A program made the translations under genes and the position numbers. From DASQFD01 sp035633255 (GTDB lineage: Bacteria; Actinomycetota; Actinomycetes; Actinomycetales; Dermatophilaceae), in NCBI GenBank assembly GCA_035633255.1, contig DASQFD010000139.1, forward strand, positions 1-11,078: a DNA stretch of 11,078 bases, given 5' to 3'. The notes beneath the pieces were generated by a model. That model was not told the origin of the DNA, ran no database searches, and worked only from the letters and a program-made list of their open reading frames with translations. Positions 5,913 to 11,078 of the stretch are shown here, piece by piece. Numbering within the stretch: the stretch's first letter is position 1; each line of letters opens with the position of its first letter.

Positions 5913-6488
5913 ATGACCACCCTGACCGGTCGCCCACACACCGCCCTGTTCGTCGTCGACGTCCAGAACGCCGTGGTCGCCGCCGCTCACGAACGCGACG
6001 CCGTGATCGCGAACATCGCCACGCTCGTGGACAGGGCGCGTGGCGAGGGGGTGGACGTCGTGTGGGTGGCGGATCACGGCGGTGACCACCCGCGGGGGAG
6101 CGAGGCGTGGCGCTACGTGCCCGAGCTCGTTCGGGAGGAGTCCGAGCCGCTGGTCGACAAGGAGTACGGCGACGCCTTCGAGGACACCGACCTCGAGTCG
6201 GTTCTCGCCGACCGCGCCGTGGGGCGGCTCGTCATCGCCGGGGCGCAGACCGACCAGTGCATCCGCTCGACCCTCCATGGAGCGGTCGTACGCGGCTATG
6301 ACGCGACGCTGGTCAGCGACGCGCACACCACCGAGGACTCCACGGCGTTCGGCGCGCCGCCTCCAGAGCTCGTCATCGCCCACACCAACCTCTACTGGCA
6401 CTACCACCAGGCCCCGGGCCGCACCGCGGGGACGGCCACCACGGCCGAGGTCGACCTCGGGGTGGGTCGCCGCGGCTCTGCCTCATGA
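5913..6488 (+). CDS. Isochorismatase-family cysteine hydrolase
   Basis: The 191-residue protein has the full catalytic triad of the isochorismatase-like fold: Asp16 in ALFVVDVQNAV, Lys83 in LVDKEYGDAFEDT and Cys116 in TDQCIRST. The AGAQT segment (109-113) precedes the nucleophile, where the family has its conserved cis-peptide. These enzymes hydrolyse C-N or vinyl-ether bonds in small molecules such as nicotinamide, N-carbamoyl compounds or isochorismate. No siderophore, NAD or pyrimidine genes lie nearby, so the substrate cannot be assigned. The ATG at 5913 follows AGGAG (5903-5907) with a 5-base spacer. The gene stands alone: a terminator lies upstream, and radA converges on it 36 bases downstream. 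Confidence 0.9.
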   Translation: MTTLTGRPHTALFVVDVQNAVVAAAHERDAVIANIATLVDRARGEGVDVVWVADHGGDHPRGSEAWRYVPELVREESEPLVDKEYGDAFEDTDLESVLADRAVGRLVIAGAQTDQCIRSTLHGAVVRGYDATLVSDAHTTEDSTAFGAPPPELVIAHTNLYWHYHQAPGRTAGTATTAEVDLGVGRRGSAS

Positions 6489-6510
6489 CCCGGCGGACCG
6501 AGCGCAGCGA

Positions 6511-6534
6511 CCCGGGCCCGTGGCTCAGGCCGGG
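6511..6534. terminator. Possible shared terminator between the isochorismatase-family gene and radA
   Basis: CCCGGGCC (6511-6518) can pair with GGCCGGG (6528-6534) with one bulged G and a 9-base loop. The hairpin lies at the convergent gene ends and overlaps the radA stop at 6525-6527. There is no T-run on either side, so the call rests on the stem and the position only. Confidence 0.3.
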
Positions 6535-7913
6535 AGCAGCGCCCCGGTGACGGCCTCCAGCACGGTCGCCGCCTCCTGGACCCGCAGGTCGTCCGGCACC
6601 GGGCCGGCTCCGAGCACACCGGGTGGGACGACCGCGGCGGTGAAGCCGAGCCGGGAGACCTCGGCCAGCCGGCGGTGGGCCCCGGTCACGGGCCGCACCT
6701 CGCCGGCGAGACCGACCTCCCCGAAGGCGATGGTGCCCGGTCGCACCGGCCGGTCGGTGATCGCGCTCGCGAGCGCGAGCGCGATGCTGAGATCGGCCGC
6801 CGGCTCACCGAGCCGCACCCCGCCCACCGTCGACAGGTAGGCGTCCTTGCCGCCGACCGGCGCCCCGGCTCGCCGGTCCAGCACGGCCAGGATCATGGCG
6901 ACCCGTGCGGCGTCCAGGCCGCTGGTCGCCCGGCGGGGGGACGGCAGGCTGGACGTCGCCACCAGGGCCTGCACCTCCGTGACGAGCGGCCGCCGGCCCT
7001 CGAGGGTCACGGTGACGCAGGTGCCCGGGACCGTCGCCGTCCGGTGCGAGAGGAAGAGCGCGCTCGGGTCGGAGAGGCCGACGATCCCCACGTCGGAGAG
7101 GTCGAAGCACCCGACCTCGTCGGTGGGGCCGTAGCGGTTCTTCACCGCCCGCACCAGCCGCAGCCGCGAGTGCCGGTCGCCCTCGAACTGCACGACCACG
7201 TCGACGAGGTGCTCCAGCACCCGGGGCCCGGCGATCGAGCCGTCCTTGGTGACGTGCCCGACCAGCAGCACGGCCATGCCGCGGGCCTTGGCCACGGCGA
7301 TGAGCGACGCCGCGACCTCCCGGACCTGGGTGACGTTGCCGGCGGACCCCTCGACCTCCCCGCTCGAGAGCGTCTGCACCGAGTCGACGACGAGGAGCTC
7401 CGGGGAGAGCCGCTCGACCTGCCCCAGCACGGTGGACAGGTCGGTCTCCGCCGCGAGGTAGAGCGTGCGTGCCATGGCCTCGATGCGCTCCGCGCGGGAC
7501 CGCACCTGCGCCGTGGACTCCTCGCCGGTGACGTAGAGCACCCGGCGCTCGGCCCCGCCCACCCCGGAGCGCGCGGCCCGGGCGGCCACGTCGAGGAGGA
7601 GCGTGGACTTGCCGATCCCCGGCTCGCCGGCCACCAGGACCACGCCGCCGGGCACGATGCCGCCCCCCAGCACCCGGTCGAACTCGGCGACCCCGGTGCT
7701 GCACGCCTCGGCCCGCCGGACGTCCACCTCACCGATCGGCACGGCCGGCCGCTCGACCACCCGGGCCGCCGAGGTCCGCGCCGACACGGCGCCGACCTCC
7801 GTGACGCTGCCCCAGGCCTGGCACTCCCCGCACCGGCCCACCCACTTCACCGCCGACCACCCGCACTCCGCGCACCGGAACCCCGCGGACCGGGTGGACA
7901 CCCTCGTCGCCAT
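6525..7913 (-). CDS. radA: DNA repair protein RadA (RecA-like branch-migration ATPase)
   Basis: RadA (Sms) processes recombination intermediates by driving branch migration alongside RecA. The 462 residues show an N-terminal C4 zinc finger (Cys14, 17, 28, 31), a RecA-like ATPase with Walker A GEPGIGKST (96-104, Lys102) and Walker B LLVVD (173-177), the diagnostic KNRYG motif (258-262) and a Lon-protease-like C-terminal domain (about 345-460, no protease activity expected). The length is typical. The start is ATG 7913 because the zinc finger begins just after it; the frame stays open to 8042 but that part is translated octamer repeat. Upstream AGGG is a weak ribosome site, and TAGGGT seven bases before the ATG would allow a leaderless mRNA. 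It is divergent from disA. Confidence 0.97.
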   Translation of the reverse strand: MATRVSTRSAGFRCAECGWSAVKWVGRCGECQAWGSVTEVGAVSARTSAARVVERPAVPIGEVDVRRAEACSTGVAEFDRVLGGGIVPGGVVLVAGEPGIGKSTLLLDVAARAARSGVGGAERRVLYVTGEESTAQVRSRAERIEAMARTLYLAAETDLSTVLGQVERLSPELLVVDSVQTLSSGEVEGSAGNVTQVREVAASLIAVAKARGMAVLLVGHVTKDGSIAGPRVLEHLVDVVVQFEGDRHSRLRLVRAVKNRYGPTDEVGCFDLSDVGIVGLSDPSALFLSHRTATVPGTCVTVTLEGRRPLVTEVQALVATSSLPSPRRATSGLDAARVAMILAVLDRRAGAPVGGKDAYLSTVGGVRLGEPAADLSIALALASAITDRPVRPGTIAFGEVGLAGEVRPVTGAHRRLAEVSRLGFTAAVVPPGVLGAGPVPDDLRVQEAATVLEAVTGALLPA

Positions 7914-7920
7914 GGCCGAC

Positions 7921-7926
7921 ACCCTA
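7921..7926 (-). promoter_or_regulatory. Candidate -10 element giving a leaderless radA mRNA
   Basis: On the minus strand TAGGGT (TANNNT) ends seven bases before the radA ATG, the spacing expected if transcription starts at the A of the start codon. Leaderless mRNAs of this layout are frequent in actinomycetes. No convincing -35 hexamer is visible. AGGG within the same element could instead serve as a weak ribosome site. Confidence 0.35.
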
Positions 7927-7953
7927 GGCGGGCCCACCCACAGCCCCGGCCCA

Positions 7954-8001
7954 CCGGCATACCGGCATACCGGCATACCGGCACCGGCATACCGGCACCG
8001 G
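7954..8001 (+). repeat. Tandem array of the 8-bp word CCGGCATA between radA and disA
   Basis: From 7954 the sequence reads CCGGCATA three times, then the short unit CCGGCA, then CCGGCATA, CCGGCA and CCGG. The contained octamer GGCATACC starts at 7956, 7964, 7972 and 7986. The array lies in the 248-nt divergent intergenic region, about 40 bases upstream of the radA start and 160 bases upstream of the disA start. It may be an iteron-like binding site for a regulator of one or both genes, or a slippage product of a word common in this genome. Confidence 0.9.
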
Positions 8002-8065
8002 CCGGGCACCGCACCGGCCCGCGCGCCACGCAGCGATCGCACCGGCCTCGCCGGCGCCCCCCGGA

Positions 8066-8071
8066 TAGACT
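8066..8071 (+). promoter_or_regulatory. Candidate -10 element for disA-mutY
   Basis: TAGACT in the context GGATAGACTCGGG fits the TANNNT consensus and stands out in a very GC-rich stretch. It would give a leader of about 85 nt before the disA GTG. No matching -35 hexamer is seen 16-19 bases upstream, so the call is tentative. Confidence 0.35.
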
Positions 8072-8161
8072 CGGGCCGGCGCCGTCGGGCCCCGCCGTGG
8101 CCCCACGACGCTCGACGACGCCCGCCAGGACTCCGTCCGCCGACCAGGGAGAGGAGGTCCG

Positions 8162-9244
8162 GTGGCGCACCCCCTGCCGCAGGACGAGCTCCTGCGCGCC
8201 ACCCTGGCCGCCGTGGCCCCCGGCACCGAGCTGCGCGACGGCCTGGAGCGGATCCTGCGCGGGCGCACCGGCGCCCTGATCGTCCTGGGCACCGACCGGA
8301 TCGTCGACCAGCTCACCACGGGCGGCTTCCGGCTCGACGTGACGTTCTCGGCCACCCGGCTGCGCGAGCTGGCCAAGATGGACGGGGCCATCGTCACCGA
8401 CCGGGAGGCCACCCGCATCCTGCGCGCCGCCGCGCAGCTCGTGCCCGACCCGTCGATCGAGACCAGCGAGTCCGGCACGCGGCACCGCACCGCCGAGCGC
8501 GTGGCCAAGCAGACCGGCCTGCCCGTGGTCTCGGTGAGCCAGTCGATGCGGATCGTCGCGCTGTACGTCGCCGGTCGTCGGGTCGTCCTGGAGGACTCCA
8601 GCGCGATCCTGTCCCGGGCCAACCAGGCGCTGCAGACCCTCGAGCGCTACAAGTCCCGCCTCGACGAGGTCACCGGCACCCTGTCCGCACTGGAGATCGA
8701 GGACCTGGTCACCGTCCGCGACGTCGCCAACGTCCTGCAGCGCCTGGAGATGGTGCGCCGCATCAAGGACGAGATCGAGGACTACGTCGTCCAGCTCGGC
8801 ACCGACGGCCGGCTGCTCAGCCTCCAGCTCGAGGAGCTCACCGGGGGCCTGTCCGACGACCTCGGCCTGGTCGTCCGGGACTACCTCGGGGACGCTCGCG
8901 GCGATGTCGCCGTCGAGGACGCGATCGCCAACCTCACCGCCGTCGACTCCACCGAGCTGCTCGACCCCGGCGCCGGCGCCCACGCCCTCGGCTTCACCGT
9001 CGTCGGGGACGCGCTGGACAGCTCGGTCAGCCCGCTCGGCTACCGCCTGCTCAGCAAGGTCCCGCGCCTGCCGGTGGCCATCGTCGAGCGGCTCGTCGAC
9101 CACTTCGGCAGCCTGCAGAAGCTCCTCGCCGCCAACCTCGACGACCTCATGGACGTCGAGGGGGTGGGCGAGAACCGGGCCCGCCTCGTGCGCGAGGGCC
9201 TGTCCCGGCTCGCCGAGAGCAGCATCCTCGAGCGCTACGTCTGA
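8162..9244 (+). CDS. disA: DNA integrity scanning protein, diadenylate cyclase DisA
   Basis: DisA condenses two ATP into cyclic di-AMP and scans DNA; branched recombination intermediates inhibit the cyclase. The 360 residues show the DAC domain (about 1-140) with the catalytic motifs DGA (74-76) and GTRHRTAER (105-113), a central helical linker (about 150-290) and C-terminal helix-hairpin-helix DNA-binding segments (about 298-345, including LDDLMDVEGVGENRARLV). Length and layout are standard, forming an octamer in characterised homologues. The start is GTG 8162 behind a strong GAGGAGG (8151-8157). It is divergent from radA, whose product suppresses DisA activity in Bacillus and mycobacteria as I recall, and lies 4 bases before mutY, so it is probably cotranscribed with mutY. 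Confidence 0.97.
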   Translation: MAHPLPQDELLRATLAAVAPGTELRDGLERILRGRTGALIVLGTDRIVDQLTTGGFRLDVTFSATRLRELAKMDGAIVTDREATRILRAAAQLVPDPSIETSESGTRHRTAERVAKQTGLPVVSVSQSMRIVALYVAGRRVVLEDSSAILSRANQALQTLERYKSRLDEVTGTLSALEIEDLVTVRDVANVLQRLEMVRRIKDEIEDYVVQLGTDGRLLSLQLEELTGGLSDDLGLVVRDYLGDARGDVAVEDAIANLTAVDSTELLDPGAGAHALGFTVVGDALDSSVSPLGYRLLSKVPRLPVAIVERLVDHFGSLQKLLAANLDDLMDVEGVGENRARLVREGLSRLAESSILERYV

Positions 9245-9248
9245 GCCC

Positions 9249-10151
9249 GTGACCGTCACCTCCGCGGGTGACCGCGCGGACGTCGCCGTCCTGCACCACC
9301 GGCTCCTGACCTGGTATGCCGGTGCCGCTCGCGACCTGCCCTGGCGCCACCCCGGGTGCTCACCGTGGGGGGTCCTGGTCTCCGAGGTCATGTCGCACCA
9401 GACGCCGGTCGCCCGGGTGGAGCCGGTCTGGCGGCAGTGGCTGCAGCGCTGGCCCGAACCCGCGGCGCTCGCCGCCGAGTCGCCCGGGGAGGTGGTGCGC
9501 GCCTGGGGCCGGCTCGGCTACCCCCGACGGGCCCTGCGGCTGCGGGAGGCCGCGGCGGCCATGGTGGACCGGCACGACGGCGAGGTGCCGGCGGACGAGG
9601 CGGCGCTGCGGGCGCTGCCGGGGATCGGCGCCTACACCGCGGCGGCCGTGGTCGCCTTCGCCTTCGGTGGCCGGTCGGTCGTGGTCGACACCAACGTCCG
9701 CCGGGTGCAGGCCCGGGCCGTCGCCGGCCGCGCGCACGCCGCGCCGGCGCTGACCCGGGCGGAGTCGGAGCGGGCGGCGGCCCTCCTGCCGGCGGACGAG
9801 GCGGAGGCGGCCACGTGGAACGTCGCCGTCATGGAGCTCGGAGCGCTGGTCTGCACGGCGCGCTCACCCCGGTGCCCGGTGTGCCCGCTGGTGGACACCT
9901 GCGCGTGGGTGCGCGCCGGGCGGCCGGAGCACGACGGCCCGCCACGCCGGGATCAGACCTGGCACGGCACCGACCGGCAGGTGCGGGGGCGGGTGCTGCA
10001 GGCGCTGCGCGAGGTGGCCGGCGACCTGCCGCGGTCGGCGTTCGAGCGCGCCGCCGCCGACCCCGTCCAGGTCGACCGCTGCCTCGACGGCCTGGTCGCC
10101 GACGGCCTGGTCGAGCCGCTCGCCCGTGGCCGCTTCCGCCTCCCGGCCTGA
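9249..10151 (+). CDS. mutY: A/G-specific adenine glycosylase MutY
   Basis: MutY removes adenine mispaired with 8-oxoguanine. The 300 residues contain the catalytic Glu46 in LVSEVMSHQTPVARV, WGRLGYPRRALRL (86-98), the helix-hairpin-helix LPGIGAYTA (123-131), the catalytic Asp147 in VVVDTNVRR and a four-Cys iron-sulfur loop with spacing C-x6-C-x2-C-x5-C (202, 209, 212, 218). The segment usually written MLQQT is MSHQT here. There is no full NUDIX-like C-terminal domain; the end (about 243-300) looks like a small winged-helix region, and short MutY proteins are normal in actinobacteria. GTG 9249 is the only start that keeps the N-terminus; it has no clear ribosome site and lies 4 bases after the disA stop, suggesting translational coupling. 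Confidence 0.95.
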   Translation: MTVTSAGDRADVAVLHHRLLTWYAGAARDLPWRHPGCSPWGVLVSEVMSHQTPVARVEPVWRQWLQRWPEPAALAAESPGEVVRAWGRLGYPRRALRLREAAAAMVDRHDGEVPADEAALRALPGIGAYTAAAVVAFAFGGRSVVVDTNVRRVQARAVAGRAHAAPALTRAESERAAALLPADEAEAATWNVAVMELGALVCTARSPRCPVCPLVDTCAWVRAGRPEHDGPPRRDQTWHGTDRQVRGRVLQALREVAGDLPRSAFERAAADPVQVDRCLDGLVADGLVEPLARGRFRLPA

Positions 10152-10259
10152 CCGCTGGACGACGAGGCTGAGGTGCAGGACACAGACCAGGCCCGGTCAC
10201 CGAGATCATCGTCTCCATGACCGACCAACGGCCACGTGGTGACCCTGTGGGAACTGCGC

Positions 10260-10868
10260 TCAGACGGAAGGTCCTTCCGCGACGTGCGGGACGGGGGCGA
10301 CGGGGGAGAGGGCGAGCGCCCCCAGCGCCCGCTCGACGAGGTCCACGACGGTGCCCTCCACGGAGACCTCCACGCTTCCGGCCGCCAGCTCGTCGGGCTC
10401 CAGCGGCTCGAGCGTCGCGAACTGGCTCGGCAGCAGGGACGGCGGCATGTGGTGGCCGGTGCGCCCACGGAGCCGCCCGGTGATCAGGTCCGCGCTCCCG
10501 ACGAGGTGGGCGAACCGGACCGACGGCCGGTCCCGGCGCAGCAGGTCGCGGTAGGTCCTGCGCAGCGCCGAGCACGTCACGACGCCCGAGTGCCCGCCGG
10601 CGACCTCCTGCGAGACCCAGCCGCCGATGGCCCGCAGCCAGGGCCAGCGGTCCGCGTCGGTCAGCGGGGTGCCCGCGCGCATCTTCTCGACGTTGGCCTG
10701 CGGGTGGAAGTCGTCGCCCTCGGCGTACGACCACCCCATCGCGGCCGCCACCGCCTTCGCGACGGTGGTCTTGCCGACCCCGGACACGCCCATGACCACC
10801 ACGACGTCCGGCACCGGGGCGCCGTGCCCACGGTCCGCCGCCGGGCCCCTGCCCCCACTCTCCGGCAT
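10260..10868 (-). CDS. gntK: Gluconokinase (GntK/IdnK family)
   Basis: The enzyme phosphorylates D-gluconate to 6-phosphogluconate, feeding the pentose phosphate pathway. The 202 residues show Walker A GVSGVGKTT (27-35, Lys33), EGDDFHPQANVEKMRAGTPL (50-69), which forms the gluconate-binding region, CSALRRTYRDLLR (99-111) and the C-terminal GHHMPPSLLPSQFATLEPLE (138-157) including the lid. Family length is about 165-180 residues; the extra here is an N-terminal stretch of about 20 residues and a short tail. The ATG at 10868 lacks a clear ribosome site; TACGGT (10880-10875 on this strand) seven bases or so upstream could make it leaderless. It converges on mutY across 108 bases. No gluconate transporter or regulator lies within the window. 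Confidence 0.93.
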   Translation of the reverse strand: MPESGGRGPAADRGHGAPVPDVVVVMGVSGVGKTTVAKAVAAAMGWSYAEGDDFHPQANVEKMRAGTPLTDADRWPWLRAIGGWVSQEVAGGHSGVVTCSALRRTYRDLLRRDRPSVRFAHLVGSADLITGRLRGRTGHHMPPSLLPSQFATLEPLEPDELAAGSVEVSVEGTVVDLVERALGALALSPVAPVPHVAEGPSV

Positions 10869-11078
10869 GCGGCCACCGTAGGACCGGGCACCGGCGGCCC
10901 TGGGGTTTGGGACTCCGCCTCTTTCCAGCCCGCTCTCAGCTTGCGATTAGACCTTGGCTATGCGGCTCTCTTGACTGCTGGGTGGCGGGTTCGGCGTCCG
11001 CGGCGGGTGCCGGTGGGGCGGCCTGGGCCGGCTCTGCTGGGTTTTGGTGGGTTGGCGGGGGTGCCCAGTGTTGGGGCA
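10869..11078. other. Right edge: no assignable gene
   Basis: The 210 bases upstream of gntK hold its promoter region and a stretch (about 10978-11078) rich in G and T on the plus strand. All three minus-strand frames are open from the edge (stops at 10936, 10947 and 10958), and the one ending at 10936 would encode a Pro/Ala-rich tail. This could be the 3' end of a minus-strand gene entering from outside the window, but no motif supports it. Confidence 0.3.

Noticed and set aside
8033..8040. GCGATCGC, the cyanobacterial HIP1 word
   Set aside because: I noticed only a single copy, and one copy has little meaning in GC-rich DNA.
7914..8042. N-terminal extension of radA to an upstream ATG
   Set aside because: The extra residues are translated octamer repeat, and the family begins just before the zinc finger, at ATG 7913.
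6675..8279. Long plus-strand open frame antisense to radA
   Set aside because: RadA motifs (zinc finger, Walker A, KNRYG) fix the coding strand as minus; the translation here shows no domain.
7847..9391. Long minus-strand open frame antisense to disA
   Set aside because: DisA catalytic motifs and a strong ribosome site place the gene on the plus strand.
9249..10151. MutY as a truncated pseudogene for lack of the NUDIX-like domain
   Set aside because: All catalytic and cluster residues are intact, and short MutY proteins of about 300 residues are normal in actinobacteria.
10232..10239. CCACGTGG palindrome between mutY and gntK as an operator
   Set aside because: A single 8-bp palindrome between convergent gene ends has no promoter to act on.

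Overview
The window is GC-rich chromosomal DNA (GC-ending codons nearly everywhere) from an actinomycete, most likely a member of the Micrococcales near the Intrasporangiaceae. The evidence is the gene order ponA - polytopic membrane protein - rpsF - ssb - rpsR - rplI, which is the same block as around ponA1-Rv0051-rpsF in Mycobacterium, the zinc-ligand-free S18, and the radA/disA/mutY neighbourhood. The family placement is inference; no rRNA gene is present to confirm it.

Layout. Left block, plus strand: a class A penicillin-binding protein (61-2316) overlaps by 8 bases a GT87-like membrane protein (2309-3613). A GC hairpin and a promoter-like sequence follow, then the ribosomal/single-strand-binding operon rpsF (3804), ssb (4150), rpsR (4993) and rplI (5260-5706). 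The rpsF leader folds into a hairpin, a CCG-containing bulge and a basal stem that captures the rpsF Shine-Dalgarno sequence, which matches the known S6:S18-binding leader. The ssb-rpsR spacer is unusually long (153 nt) and contains several small hairpins. After rplI come three 29-bp tandem repeats and a strong terminator hairpin.

Middle block: an isochorismatase-family hydrolase (5913-6488) stands alone, preceded by a 14-bp perfect palindrome. It is convergent with radA on the minus strand (6525-7913). radA is divergent from disA (8162-9244), and the 248-nt region between them carries an array of an 8-bp word, CCGGCATA. disA and mutY (9249-10151) form a tight pair 4 bases apart. radA (recombination-intermediate processing), disA (c-di-AMP synthesis and DNA scanning) and mutY (A:8-oxoG repair) form a DNA-integrity cluster.

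Right end: a gluconokinase (10260-10868, minus strand) converges on mutY. The last 210 bases hold no gene I can assign.

All protein-coding genes belong to known families. I found no new multi-gene system. The points most worth checking are regulatory or structural: the rpsF leader, the hairpin-rich ssb-rpsR spacer, the octamer array between radA and disA, and the recurrence of the same octamer inside genes at the cost of rare codons.
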